Assembly: GCA_003612405.1 (NCBI GenBank)
Contig: RAYR01000002.1
Span: 1 to 64,000 of the forward strand
Length of the DNA stretch: 64,000 nt
Source of the DNA: a bacterium 0.1xD8-71
GTDB taxonomy: Bacteria; Bacillota; Clostridia; Lachnospirales; Lachnospiraceae
Reading direction: 5' to 3'
Below are positions 1 to 8,968 of this stretch, one piece after another. Below the pieces are notes generated by a model. That model had not been told where the DNA came from. It made no database searches and was given only the letters and a program-made list of their open reading frames with translations. Each line of letters opens with the position of its first letter. The stretch's first letter is position 1. Both the position numbers and the translations under genes were made by a program.

Positions 1-627
1 AAATTCCCTCTCATTTACAATAGAGGAAGTGGCAGTATGTCCGGCTATGATGTCCATATAAAATGCACCTGTCGTCGGCGGATATTTACTGACAAAATAA
101 TAATCCGGCGTGCCCACATTCCACCAGTCACCTGCTTCCTCGTCAATCCCTGCATGCACAAAAATCTGTGTGTCTGTCGTATAATAATAGGGAAGCCGCC
201 TCATCCATGCCAGCAGTTCCTTATGATTATCCTTGATACACTGGCGAATAAATTCATACACTTTCCCTGCACGCTGCTTTACTGCCAATTCCTTCAGTTC
301 CGCCATTTGTTCCTTGTTTAAAAAGGTCCTGCTGGTATTAAGGTTCTCATCTTCTCCAATCCAGTGCCGGTTTTTCTTTTCCAGAAATTCCAGGAACCAT
401 TCTTCATGATTACCCCGTAAGACAGTGACTTTATCAGGGCCGCACTCCTGCTGTATGTCGTAGACTTTTTGCAATACTTTGTAACTTTCAGACCCTCTGT
501 CTATGTAATCACCTAGCAAAATCAGCTTGTCCTTGCCCGCTTTTACAGTTTCTAAATCATTTAAGTCATGGATTCTGTTTATAAACGCATCAAAACATCC
601 GTGAATGTCGCTCATTGCAAACAGCAT
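1..627 (-). CDS. Calcineurin-like metallophosphoesterase (partial, runs off the left edge)
   Basis: The reading frame is open from an ATG at 627 to the left edge (209 codons), so the C-terminus is missing. The N-terminus reads MLFAMSDIHGC, followed by LLGDYIDRG and LRGNHEEW. These are the metal-binding signatures (D-x-H, GD-x-x-DRG, GNHE) of PPP-type serine/threonine phosphatases and bis(5'-nucleosyl)-tetraphosphatases. A later FVHAGID segment supplies another metal-site histidine. The enzyme should be a soluble two-metal phosphoesterase; the substrate cannot be told from sequence. A GAGGA ribosome site precedes the ATG. The HAD gene lies 13 nt upstream on the same strand, so the two are probably co-transcribed. 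Family certain, exact activity not. Confidence 0.88.
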   Translation of the reverse strand, partial: MLFAMSDIHGCFDAFINRIHDLNDLETVKAGKDKLILLGDYIDRGSESYKVLQKVYDIQQECGPDKVTVLRGNHEEWFLEFLEKKNRHWIGEDENLNTSRTFLNKEQMAELKELAVKQRAGKVYEFIRQCIKDNHKELLAWMRRLPYYYTTDTQIFVHAGIDEEAGDWWNVGTPDYYFVSKYPPTTGAFYMDIIAGHTATSSIVNEREF

Positions 628-640
628 ATATGTCCTCTTT

Positions 641-1117
641 TCATGAAAAAGTTTTAATATAATCTAAAAAAATAATTGTTTCGACCTGCGGAGTCTGCGA
701 TGCATGCCTGGCTCTTTCTATCCCGTTTGTAATAAGCAATCTTTCCCAGAGTTCCCGATAATCCTGAAAATCAAACTTGTTATCATCCAATATTACAAAA
801 TCATCTATTTCCGGATGCAATTCCAGGTATCTTAAAATTCCTTCACCTCTATTGCTCCAATGGTCACTTGTCTTTCCTGCCAGATGCAGGCCTTGCTTCT
901 CTAATTTGGAAATCAGATAACAGAAGTCTTCGTTGTCAGACTTCAAATCCTTCCAGTCTGATGACAGAATAAGATCTGCATTTCCATATTTCTTAACCGC
1001 CTTTGCCAGGATGTCAACTCTTGCATCATCAATTCCTTTATAACCCTCTGGTGAACGTTCCACTGTCGTTCTCGTATTGAGAACTCCATCAACATCCAAA
1101 AAGACCGCAAATTTCAT
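641..1117 (-). CDS. HAD-family hydrolase-like protein
   Basis: 158 residues. The N-terminus FAVFLDVDGVLN is the HAD motif I (D-x-D-G-V) with nucleophile and acid/base aspartates, and LSSDWK fits motif II. FVILDDNKFD near residue 110 fits the acidic motif IV. The short length and DVDGVLN-to-LDD arrangement match the small HAD domain found in RNA-repair-like and other stand-alone phosphatases. Substrate unknown. It is in the same direction as the phosphoesterase downstream and follows the 1154-2146 gene by about 36 nt, so a small operon is likely. The family call is firm; the role is open. Confidence 0.82.
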   Translation of the reverse strand: MKFAVFLDVDGVLNTRTTVERSPEGYKGIDDARVDILAKAVKKYGNADLILSSDWKDLKSDNEDFCYLISKLEKQGLHLAGKTSDHWSNRGEGILRYLELHPEIDDFVILDDNKFDFQDYRELWERLLITNGIERARHASQTPQVETIIFLDYIKTFS

Positions 1118-1153
1118 TACCCGGCTCCTTTCAAATTTCCACCTGTTTATTGC

Positions 1154-2146
1154 TCACATTCTTTCAACATCCCTTTGGAATAACTCTCTCAGTCTGATCA
1201 ACATTCTGGTGCTCCGGGCCGTTATGAAGCAGGATGCATTGACACAGAATTGTTCTATCTGTTCGATGCTATTCGGTAAAACTGCCCCTGAGAAGTGCCC
1301 CCTCCATAATTCTTTGGGGATCCCATAACTGCCATCCACATTCTGATTGACAAAATCCTGCAAATAGTTTTTTTCAATGAAACACTGCCAGCTTGGCCCG
1401 TTATTATCCTGAAAAGAATCTAACCATTTTTTGTATAACTCATATAACTCACTATTTGCCCCCTTTACAATATCCCGAATTTTATCCTCTCCACAAACGT
1501 AATACTCATAAATAACCTTTAGTGTTAAATCCCAGTAATCTTCCAATATACCTGTTCCCCTTGGCGCATTGCACCCTGCCGGCACAGGAATAAAATTCCC
1601 AAGAGTATGATAAACTGATATTAAAAACCGCAACCCTTGAACGGTATCAAATAATTCACTTTGACCTCGAGTATCCTGCGCATATCGGCTTAATATGTAT
1701 CTGATGGAAACCCTCTGACCTCCCAATTTTAGCCGTTCTTCCTTATGAACCTCACTTTCAACAAGCTCATACCATGCTCCCAACGTGGTATTTACCGAAT
1801 TCATCGTTTCTCCCTGAATATAACTTTTCTGTACCTTCTTACCCATCACCCAACAAGATTCCAAATTAGAATCAGCCCATAGTTTCCTATATATTTCCCG
1901 AAGTAAAATACTTTTACTATCCGGATCCTTAATTTTCAGATCTTTATATTTTTGAGAAAAATCCGCACCATATTTCATGATATCTTCTTTTGTTCGTTTA
2001 TATCCTCTCACTTTGGACATATATATTATAAACTTTTCCAGATCATTTTTAAAATTATCTAACGCAAGATATTCCTCACTCGCCCCATCATTAGAAAAAT
2101 CATATCTATCTGGTGCCGCTAACGCAAGAAACTCTTCTATCTTCAT
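1154..2146 (-). CDS. Hypothetical protein, co-transcribed with a WYL regulator
   Basis: I do not recognise a named family. The protein is soluble and rich in aromatic and charged residues, with no signal peptide or membrane segment. The middle holds a block rich in Tyr/Trp/Gly around GNFIPVPAG and DYWDLTLKVI that looks conserved-domain-like. The longer frame opens at 2185, inside the upstream gene. I prefer the ATG at 2146 (MKIEEFLAL) because a near-perfect GAGGAGG site sits 8 nt before it and after the stop of the WYL gene. The 19-nt gap to that gene argues for co-expression. Confidence 0.7.
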   Translation of the reverse strand: MKIEEFLALAAPDRYDFSNDGASEEYLALDNFKNDLEKFIIYMSKVRGYKRTKEDIMKYGADFSQKYKDLKIKDPDSKSILLREIYRKLWADSNLESCWVMGKKVQKSYIQGETMNSVNTTLGAWYELVESEVHKEERLKLGGQRVSIRYILSRYAQDTRGQSELFDTVQGLRFLISVYHTLGNFIPVPAGCNAPRGTGILEDYWDLTLKVIYEYYVCGEDKIRDIVKGANSELYELYKKWLDSFQDNNGPSWQCFIEKNYLQDFVNQNVDGSYGIPKELWRGHFSGAVLPNSIEQIEQFCVNASCFITARSTRMLIRLRELFQRDVERM

Positions 2147-2165
2147 TTTCACTTCCTCCTCACTG

Positions 2166-3389
2166 CTAAAGTCCATACTTAACATTCAGGTTTCGTATCT
2201 TCTCTATCACACCATTTCTCACTTCTTCCGGCGCGACCACCTCCACCCGGTCGCTGTACTGGAGCGCCCAATGTACCATGGCAAACGGCGAACATTCCAC
2301 TTTCACAATATCGTCATAAGGGGTCGTTTCTTCAGTTCCCACATATTTAAACTGATCCCCAAACCAGTCATGCAGGAAAGTGTAATCCGCCCTGATCCGT
2401 CTTGTGGGGTCGTCCTCCTGCTTCGGACTTTTTATTTTCAGTGTAATCCAAACCGGCCTGTCATAAGCCATGTTCAAATGTTTTAGCTGAAAATCCTCTG
2501 TCCATGTCAAAGGCAGATTCTCCACATCTTTGGGGGCAATCCTTGGCAATCCCTTGCCTTCTAATTCCTCATTTGCACCCGGAATCTCTATATCCGTCAT
2601 CAGATCAATCCGCCAGATAGACATGTTTTTTACAGTTTTGTCTTTTAAAACAAGTTCTTTACAGGCCAGCAGATAATATCTTCCGCTGCTTGCCACAATA
2701 TAATAAGGGCTTACCGTATCCTTTCTGTCCCGGATTGGCTCCAGTCTCTTTTGATAGGTGTAACCGTTAAACCGGAAGGAAACCTGCACATGATTATCTA
2801 TGGCCTTTTGGATGGTCAACAGATTGATTCGTAGTTGTTCCCTGTCAACAAGTTCTGGCTCCATCACCTTACAAATCTGCTTCGGCCCCTTCTGATAGAA
2901 TTTCGTGGTCAGATTCTGCTCGACTTTCTCAATCAAATGCTGTGCAGATCTCGTGTCCAGAGTCTTGGCGGACAGGATGCCTTCTATGATGCTGTTAATC
3001 TCATCGTAGGAAAATGTTCTGTTATAATATAAGCCGTCAATATGCATCGTCTGATCAGCAAAAGCGTCATACGCTTCGTCACTGTCAATCTCCGCTTCCT
3101 CGTCAGATGCTTCTGCGTCATCCCCATAATATTTTTGAAAGTCATGAAAATAAATCTTCCAGTCCTTCTCCTGTTTGTAGCCAAACTCATCACTGTTCAT
3201 CGCGCGGGCCATATCTTTAATCAGCCTGTTAAAGGTTTCCTTGTCTCCGATAAACTCCGCCACTTCGGGCGCTTTTCTCATTTCTGCCTGGGTTGTGGGA
3301 TGTTTGCGGTCTGTATTGTTTTTCAGATACTCCCAAATTTTAAACATTCTTTCAAATCTTGCCGCTTTATTTAATTTTCTTTTTGCCAT
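2166..3389 (-). CDS. WYL-domain transcriptional regulator
   Basis: 407 residues. The first 60 or so are basic and helical (MAKRKLNKAARFERM), consistent with an HTH. A stretch rich in Asp/Glu follows near residues 93-110. The C-terminal half carries the WYL-domain signature, with RLEPIRD followed by SPYYIVASSGRYYLLAC. WYL proteins bind ligand or nucleic acid and often regulate stress, DNA-damage or defence genes. The following gene starts 19 nt after its stop. About 110 nt of AT-rich DNA upstream should hold the promoter. Regulatory targets cannot be read from the sequence. Confidence 0.85.
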   Translation of the reverse strand: MAKRKLNKAARFERMFKIWEYLKNNTDRKHPTTQAEMRKAPEVAEFIGDKETFNRLIKDMARAMNSDEFGYKQEKDWKIYFHDFQKYYGDDAEASDEEAEIDSDEAYDAFADQTMHIDGLYYNRTFSYDEINSIIEGILSAKTLDTRSAQHLIEKVEQNLTTKFYQKGPKQICKVMEPELVDREQLRINLLTIQKAIDNHVQVSFRFNGYTYQKRLEPIRDRKDTVSPYYIVASSGRYYLLACKELVLKDKTVKNMSIWRIDLMTDIEIPGANEELEGKGLPRIAPKDVENLPLTWTEDFQLKHLNMAYDRPVWITLKIKSPKQEDDPTRRIRADYTFLHDWFGDQFKYVGTEETTPYDDIVKVECSPFAMVHWALQYSDRVEVVAPEEVRNGVIEKIRNLNVKYGL

Positions 3390-3502
3390 TGGTTTCTCCG
3401 CTTTCTTTTGGTTCCAGATTATTCTGTAAATGATAATAAGGCATCATATAATGATATCTAAGTATAGCAGGTTAGCGGCCGGATTTTTCCACCTGCCCCT
3501 GT

Positions 3503-3760
3503 CTAATCCTCTATTATCTGTATTGTCAATTGGATATACGGCTTACTGTAACAAAAGTACTCTTGTTTCCTTACCAGTTCTAATCTTTCTTCAAACGTAG
3601 AGGAGTTCTTTATTCCGTAGAAGCAGTCCTCATACCATGTTTTGAAAAGACTATTTGGAACACCCTTCCATTTACATGCAGGCTCCACAATGTTCTTAAA
3701 TACACCTTCCTCTACCCTGGCAATCTCCTCATCCGCCAGTATCATACTTATAACTCTCAT
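3503..3760 (-). CDS. Small hypothetical protein (85 aa)
   Basis: Unrecognised. A longer frame starts at 3790, but the ATG at 3760 (MRVISMIL) has a GGGGAGG site 6 nt upstream and is the better start. The product is small and soluble with several aromatic residues (KTWYEDCFYG, YFCYSKPYIQL). It is separated from the WYL gene by about 110 nt and is divergent from the TetR gene. It could be a stand-alone accessory gene. Confidence 0.55.
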   Translation of the reverse strand: MRVISMILADEEIARVEEGVFKNIVEPACKWKGVPNSLFKTWYEDCFYGIKNSSTFEERLELVRKQEYFCYSKPYIQLTIQIIED

Positions 3761-3840
3761 CCTGTACCTCCCCTGTTTTTCTTTTATCATACGTTAACCC
3801 TTCATGCTTATCAATAAATTATTTTAATCTCATTTTATCC

Positions 3841-3889
3841 TTGACAAAGCGACACTAGTGACGCATAATAAAGGAAACACAAGTGTCGC
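3841..3889 (+). promoter_or_regulatory. Promoter with palindromic operators for the tetR-family gene
   Basis: A -35 box TTGACA (3841-3846) and a -10 box CATAAT (3864-3869) are spaced by exactly 17 bp. Filling the spacer is a near-perfect 16-bp palindrome, GCGACACTAGTGACGC (3849-3864). A second related half-palindrome ending AGTGTCGC lies at 3875-3889, just after the -10. Two similar sites over the promoter fit an autorepressed TetR-type gene, whose start is 20 nt further on. The operator role is inferred. Confidence 0.75.
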
Positions 3890-3908
3890 AAAAGGAGAGG
3901 ACTATTCT

Positions 3909-4496
3909 ATGAGCCTGAAAGGAGATAAAACCAGACAGATCATTCGGGAAAAGGCATATCAGCTGTTTGCCCAAAAAGGATTTAAAGAAGTGACCATGAA
4001 AGATATCTGCGAACTGACAGGCCTTAGCCGCGGGGGATTGTACCGCCATTATGAAAGTACTGAACAGATCTTCCTGGAAATCGTTAACGCTTTTTCCGAC
4101 AGACAAAAAAGTGAAGTAGATACTAAAATAAAACAGCACGTTCCGGCTGCTGAGATATTAGAAGAACTTCTTTCAAAGTATGCTGATGAAATGATGAATC
4201 CTGAAAATTCTTTCAGCCTTGCCATCTGCGAGTATTACAGTAATCCGGCGGTTTCCAAAGAGGATAATTCTATCACAAGACAGTATCAAACTTCAAAATC
4301 CACATGGGAAGAACTGATCAGCTATGGAATAAGCACAGGAGAATTTAACCCGGTAAACCCGGAATCTGTCTTTCATGTGATTCTGTTTGCCTACCAGGGC
4401 GTCCGAATGTACAGCAGGTTAATGAAGATGGATTCTGAGATTCCCACCCAAATCATAGAGGAAATCAAAAAACTTTTACTGAAGGAGATATCGTGA
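3909..4496 (+). CDS. TetR/AcrR family transcriptional regulator
   Basis: 195 residues from the ATG at 3909, chosen because AGGAGAGG lies 9 nt upstream; an in-frame GTG at 3858 would sit inside the promoter. Residues 5-55 form the TetR_N HTH (IIREKAYQLFAQKGF, then MKDICELTGLSRGGLYRH). The rest is the helical ligand-binding domain typical of the family. It probably represses itself through the palindromes at 3849-3889, and perhaps the acetyltransferase whose possible GTG start overlaps its stop. Ligand unknown. Confidence 0.9.
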   Translation: MSLKGDKTRQIIREKAYQLFAQKGFKEVTMKDICELTGLSRGGLYRHYESTEQIFLEIVNAFSDRQKSEVDTKIKQHVPAAEILEELLSKYADEMMNPENSFSLAICEYYSNPAVSKEDNSITRQYQTSKSTWEELISYGISTGEFNPVNPESVFHVILFAYQGVRMYSRLMKMDSEIPTQIIEEIKKLLLKEIS

Positions 4497-4549
4497 TAAC
4501 AGATACAAATATCAATCTATCGCGTAAATGCTCCGGAATGGAGATTAAC

Positions 4550-5074
4550 ATGGAAAATAATATCGTTTTAGTAAGACCCGCTTTGGAACTGAAAGAAGAA
4601 GCGCTTGCCTATCGCAGCGAGCATTTTCAATCCGGAGAAAGCATCATCTACGGAAGTGAACTTTTTGACAAGACAGAAAGCTATGAGGAATGGCTTAACA
4701 GCGTAACACGAAATACCGACCCCAAAACGGTAAATGAAAACTGGGTGGTCACGGACACTTTCTTCGCAATCAGGCAAAGCGACAATAAAATCATCGGCAT
4801 CATTGATTTAAGACACACGCTGAATGAATTTCTAAGAGACCTTGGCAACTGCGGCTATAGTGTACGCCCTTCCGAACGAAAGAAGGGATATGCCACGGAA
4901 ATGTTACATCAGCTTCTCCAGGCGGCACGAAAGGCCAAGATGAAAGAGCTTCATATATCTGTGGAAAAAACAAATACCGCCTCTATCAAAGTAATACAGA
5001 AAAACGGCGGTATATACGAGCGAAGTTTCGTTTTTGAAAATGAGACCGCAGATATTTATAGAATTGCTTTATAG
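4550..5074 (+). CDS. GNAT-family N-acetyltransferase
   Basis: About 174 residues. The start at 4550 gives MENNIVLVRPALELKEEALAYR-like family N-terminus, with GGAG 6 nt upstream. A GTG at 4493, overlapping the TetR stop and preceded by AAGGAG, would add 19 residues and cannot be excluded. The acetyl-CoA loop is visible as GYSVRPSERKKGYATEML (R/Q-x-x-G-x-A-type pyrophosphate loop), followed by N-x-A-S-I-K-V-I-x-K-N-G-G, a GNAT C-terminal motif. Probably modifies a small-molecule amine or an antibiotic-like substrate. Likely translated with the TetR gene. Confidence 0.86.
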   Translation: MENNIVLVRPALELKEEALAYRSEHFQSGESIIYGSELFDKTESYEEWLNSVTRNTDPKTVNENWVVTDTFFAIRQSDNKIIGIIDLRHTLNEFLRDLGNCGYSVRPSERKKGYATEMLHQLLQAARKAKMKELHISVEKTNTASIKVIQKNGGIYERSFVFENETADIYRIAL

Positions 5075-5091
5075 GAGTGCAGAGAAAGCAT

Positions 5092-5688
5092 ATGAAAAAA
5101 GTGATAATAAGAATACTTGTAATGGTGGCAGGAATCGTAGTTATAGCGGCAATGTCCCTGGGATTTCGGTTTCGCGGCAGTGTGCCGATCCGGGCAGGCC
5201 AGACCCAGCTGCCTCCCACAGATGTGACTGCCTACAGACAGGATGACCCCCAGTGGGCCGATGATACACTGGGGGACTCTTCCTTTACCATGAAGTCCTC
5301 CGGATGCCTGGTGTCCTGTATCGCCTCCGCAGTCAGTATGGAAAGCGGGGATGAAATGACTCCCGGCGAATTAAACAGACTCTTTACGGAATACAACGTG
5401 TATGACCGTGAAGGAAATATTCAGTGGTCGACCATTGACAATATCAACGGCTATTCCTCGCAGGTTTATTCCGGCGTTTCACAGGCAGAAATTGAGCACT
5501 GTCTTACAGCGGGCCACTATCCAATCGTGCGTGTGAGAGTAAACGCCGTCGGTAATTTTCATTATGTGCTGATCGTAGGCACAAAAGACGGAGATTATGT
5601 CTGTATGGATCCGCTGAAGGATGAACTGAACAGGTTATCGCAGTATGGAGGAAGGGTTTATGCTGTGCGGGTGGTGCAAGCAGACTGA
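5092..5688 (+). CDS. Secreted or membrane-anchored C39-like cysteine peptidase
   Basis: About 198 residues. The N-terminus (KKVIIRILVMVAGIVVIAA) is a signal anchor. The domain begins with YRQDDPQWADDTLG. The active-site region is SSGCLVSCIASAVSM, with the catalytic Cys, and the histidine is in GNFHYVLIVG, followed by the acidic MDPLKDE. This is the papain-like peptidase C39_2 fold. Members are extracytoplasmic; substrates are generally not known. It follows the acetyltransferase by 17 nt, so it may be in the same transcript. The start is the ATG at 5092; a GTG at 5077 is an alternative. Confidence 0.8.
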   Translation: MKKVIIRILVMVAGIVVIAAMSLGFRFRGSVPIRAGQTQLPPTDVTAYRQDDPQWADDTLGDSSFTMKSSGCLVSCIASAVSMESGDEMTPGELNRLFTEYNVYDREGNIQWSTIDNINGYSSQVYSGVSQAEIEHCLTAGHYPIVRVRVNAVGNFHYVLIVGTKDGDYVCMDPLKDELNRLSQYGGRVYAVRVVQAD

Positions 5689-5728
5689 TGAAACCCCTGT
5701 ATTCTTTTAGCCCTATTGGCATTACCTT

Positions 5729-6373
5729 TTACAACTTCAACTCCACCTGAACGTCACTGCCAAGCGTTTCCAACTCTTTCTTAAAAGCCGGCCCATCAGC
5801 AGCCTTCCCCACAATGCTTCCATAATGTGTGGGAATCACAGCCTTCGGCTTAATCTGCGCGGCATACTCCGCCGCCTGCTTCCAATCCATTGTATAAAAT
5901 CCACCGACAGGAAGCAGTGCCACATCACACTGTACTTTCAGGATATCCTTATTCACATCCGTATCACCGGACACATAATAGCGGGTGCCGTCCAGCGTTA
6001 CGATATATCCCTGCCACTTTTTCCCCTTGGTGTGAAAAGGTTTTAACTTATTGTAAGCAGGAACCGTCTCTATCAGAAGTCCCTGCTCCTCATGCCTCTC
6101 ACCCGGCTGATAAAACATGCAGTTTCCCGATGCAATGCCGGCTTGTGAGAGGGCTTTCTTTTTCATGGATGCCGGTGTCACAAGGCGGGTATCATCCTTC
6201 TTTAGTTTCGCAATGGATTCCGGTTCAAAATGGTCGTAATGTTCGTGAGTGATAAAGATAAAGTCTGCATCGTGAGTGTCATCCTGAATCAGATACGGGT
6301 CAAAGTACAGTATCTTCGAGCCTTCAATACGGATACTGCTCTGGGTGTTGACGATAATGTTGTTTACGTTCAT
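5729..6373 (-). CDS. MBL-fold metal-dependent hydrolase (UlaG/UPF0173-like)
   Basis: 214 residues from the ATG at 6373, preceded by GGAGGGG; the frame is open further upstream but into the end of the lipoprotein gene. The H-x-H-x-D-H metal motif is seen in THEHYDHF, a further ligand lies in YVSGDTDVN, and PTHYGS supplies a C-terminal histidine. N-terminal strand IEGSKILYFDPYLI is typical of the YcjE/UlaG-like subgroup. Cytoplasmic hydrolase of unknown substrate. It starts about 19 nt after the stop of the LysM lipoprotein gene, suggesting co-transcription. Confidence 0.86.
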   Translation of the reverse strand: MNVNNIIVNTQSSIRIEGSKILYFDPYLIQDDTHDADFIFITHEHYDHFEPESIAKLKKDDTRLVTPASMKKKALSQAGIASGNCMFYQPGERHEEQGLLIETVPAYNKLKPFHTKGKKWQGYIVTLDGTRYYVSGDTDVNKDILKVQCDVALLPVGGFYTMDWKQAAEYAAQIKPKAVIPTHYGSIVGKAADGPAFKKELETLGSDVQVELKL

Positions 6374-6392
6374 TTGGATGCCCCTCCATTCT

Positions 6393-8714
6393 TTAATTTT
6401 CAAATTGCTCTCTGGCCGCCTCAAACAGATTGTGAAGGTAAGGGTAATCCCACTTATCCGCACCTACATTGGGAATCGTGCCATCGCCCCAGCCCATGCC
6501 CGGCTTGCCGCCGTAATCGGTGAAACTGGCCGCCACATAGCGGACGGTATTTACCAATACAGTATTCGGCTCCTGCTTTCGCACGCCGATTACTTCCACC
6601 ATATTGTCTTTGCCAAATTTGAAGAAATCCACATACTCTATGATTTCTTCCCCGGTATCATACTCGAAAGAGTACCCATACAGGTCGCATCCATCCTCCA
6701 TATGACTCTTTTCAAAAGTAAGGTTTGACACTTTCCCAGGACACAGCTCCTCACTGCACCGTAGCGCCTCCGCCTGAAATGCTTCCCATGCCTCCGGTTC
6801 ATGGAACGGATTCTGCTCCACGGGATTGGTCACCGGCAGACTGTGAATCTGGTTCTCTTCCTCCCAGGACACATAGGTCAGGTCGCCATTCAGGAAATAA
6901 TAAGCAAATCCATCCGGCTGTTCAATCTGGAAACTCCCTTCAGAACGCAGACCGCCCCGGGAATACGGGTCTTTGCGGATATAGAAAGCCTCTGGTATAA
7001 ATACTGTCTCACCTACCAGCAGATAATTCGGATCCTTTGGCGCATCTTCAGAGCGCAGGATAATCGTCCACTTGTATCCGCTTCCGTAAAAACGTTCGCT
7101 GATACGCCAGAGACTGTCTCCTTCCTGCACCTCATATTCTATCATCTTATCTCCTGTAAGTTTGATATAATCCTCCGATTCGGCTCCCTCCGGCAGCTCC
7201 TGCGTAAGTGCAAACGGGTCTCTCCTTTCCCGCTTGGTCTTTTCCTCCTGTTCTTTTTCCGTTAAACCGTTTGCCACCGCCTGCCTGCTGTTTTCCACCT
7301 CTTTTTTCGTCTTACGCACAAATTGCTCCGTCTGCGGATCCCAGAGCAGATAAGCAGGTGGCGTATAACCTTCCTCCTCCGCCTTTGCGCCGCTTAAATG
7401 AACCGGCGCACCTACCCGCATATCGGCATATCCGTCACCGTTTAAATCCGGATAGGTAATCGTATCCGGCAGTTCGATACTCAAAGACAAGCTGCGTTCC
7501 TGCAGCACTTCGCCGGTCTCCATATCCGTCACTGTCATATCATAGGGTTCGTCCATACAATAGCCGTTCAAAAGATAGTAGCAAAGTTCCGTATCCTCTT
7601 CCCCCTCTTCCTCCGCAAGCGAAAAATGCAGGGCAAGCATCCTGCCGTCCTCCGTAAGCGGCAGCTCATAATCTGCCTCCACAAGCAGGCCAAAATACCG
7701 CATAATCCCCTCGTCTCCGGCGGATTCCCAATTCTCATCAATTCCGCGGGCTTCCAGAAATCTGCGTTTCGGATCCTCCAACTCGGTCAGCCGCTCGTCA
7801 TGATCGATCCAATACAGGTTTTCCTCATCCAATCCCCAGCCGCCCCTTGATTCACCGTAGCACTGGAAAATATCATCAAACAAATATTCCAGAGTTTCGT
7901 CATCTTCTTCCGACGGCGCATTTAACAAGGTAAGTCCGTATGCTGTCCGATTCTTCACATAAAGATTAACCCTGGAGTTGCGGTTATACAAACAGGAAAA
8001 CTCATAGCCGTCCGTCTCATCCATCGTTTCCTGTATATAATAAAACAGTTTCCCATTGTCTGCGCTCCATGCTGACAAAGGGTGTTCTTCCGAATCAAAT
8101 CTTCTCTTCAGAATGTAATACAGATCCAGGGCATGGTCATCCTCCGTCATGGAAAAGGTATAGTACAAAAAATGAAGCAAGTCTCCATCCACTTCCTGCA
8201 TAGCCACCTCATTTAACGCGGTTTCCATCTCCGCCAGAGAATTGTAATACCGCCATGTCACATCCGCCTCTCCCGCAAACTGAAAAGCCGACGGCTCGTC
8301 CCAATCAGTTTCCAACATTTCCCCTTCATAATCCTTTATCGTAATTTCCGCACCGGCATAAGCACTCGGGGAAGTATGTTCATACAGATACCCGCTAAGC
8401 TCCTGCACCTCGCAACTGCCATGCTCCTCGGGCCATTCCCGCGGTCCTTCCTCTGCTTCAGCGCTATTCGTTTCTTCCCCGATATAGCCCGCTCCGGGAA
8501 GTTTTTCCATATCGGAATTATCCCCGATAGCAGAAGCTTCCAATCCGGCGGAAGTCCCATCTGCCTCTGCTGACGGTGCTCCGCAGGCCGCAAATAACAG
8601 GCTGAGTGCAGCTATGACGATGATACCGGCTGCTCTTTTGACGTTCTGGGGGCTTCTTACGTTTCTCTGTTTTACTTTATTTTTTTCAATGTTATGGCGC
8701 AAATCTTTTGGCAT
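6393..8714 (-). CDS. Large lipoprotein with a LysM domain
   Basis: 773 residues. A basic N-terminus is followed by a hydrophobic segment ending in LLFAAC at about residues 40-45, a lipobox-like cleavage site, then a Ser/Ala/Glu-rich linker. The middle 450 residues are acidic and unrecognised. Near residue 530 there is a clear LysM repeat (YEVQEGDSLWRISERFYG, then LLVGETVFIPE), which binds peptidoglycan or other N-acetylglucosamine polymers. The C-terminal 170 residues end in a predicted extracytoplasmic domain. AAGGA lies 8 nt before the start. The protein is probably held between membrane and wall. Confidence 0.78.
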   Translation of the reverse strand: MPKDLRHNIEKNKVKQRNVRSPQNVKRAAGIIVIAALSLLFAACGAPSAEADGTSAGLEASAIGDNSDMEKLPGAGYIGEETNSAEAEEGPREWPEEHGSCEVQELSGYLYEHTSPSAYAGAEITIKDYEGEMLETDWDEPSAFQFAGEADVTWRYYNSLAEMETALNEVAMQEVDGDLLHFLYYTFSMTEDDHALDLYYILKRRFDSEEHPLSAWSADNGKLFYYIQETMDETDGYEFSCLYNRNSRVNLYVKNRTAYGLTLLNAPSEEDDETLEYLFDDIFQCYGESRGGWGLDEENLYWIDHDERLTELEDPKRRFLEARGIDENWESAGDEGIMRYFGLLVEADYELPLTEDGRMLALHFSLAEEEGEEDTELCYYLLNGYCMDEPYDMTVTDMETGEVLQERSLSLSIELPDTITYPDLNGDGYADMRVGAPVHLSGAKAEEEGYTPPAYLLWDPQTEQFVRKTKKEVENSRQAVANGLTEKEQEEKTKRERRDPFALTQELPEGAESEDYIKLTGDKMIEYEVQEGDSLWRISERFYGSGYKWTIILRSEDAPKDPNYLLVGETVFIPEAFYIRKDPYSRGGLRSEGSFQIEQPDGFAYYFLNGDLTYVSWEEENQIHSLPVTNPVEQNPFHEPEAWEAFQAEALRCSEELCPGKVSNLTFEKSHMEDGCDLYGYSFEYDTGEEIIEYVDFFKFGKDNMVEVIGVRKQEPNTVLVNTVRYVAASFTDYGGKPGMGWGDGTIPNVGADKWDYPYLHNLFEAAREQFEN

Positions 8715-8758
8715 GTATATTGTCCTTCTGAATATGAATTTTTATAAGCTTTATCACA

Positions 8759-8920
8759 TTATTCACCGACATACTCACGCCTCCCATCCGGATATTCAAG
8801 ATACGCTTTTTGAGTCTTATCATCATATCCCGCAACAGGCAAGCCCTTAATTTTTCTTATTTCATTATCAATTCTTATTGATTCCTTAAATCTAAACGTT
8901 AATTCCTCATCTGAGATTCC
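8759..8920 (-). pseudogene. Remnant of a small unidentified gene
   Basis: About 53 codons in frame without a start codon, bounded upstream by an in-frame TGA at 8921. The translation (GISDEELTFRFKESIRIDNE and, near the end, VAGYDDKTQKAYLEYPDGRR) has the amino-acid texture of a real protein. It sits in the 250-nt interval upstream of the lipoprotein gene. I read it as the 3' end of a decayed gene. No family recognised. Confidence 0.4.
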
Positions 8921-8968
8921 TCAGGTAGAATCTAATTCATTTGTAATTATCATTTGTTTTCTCCATCA

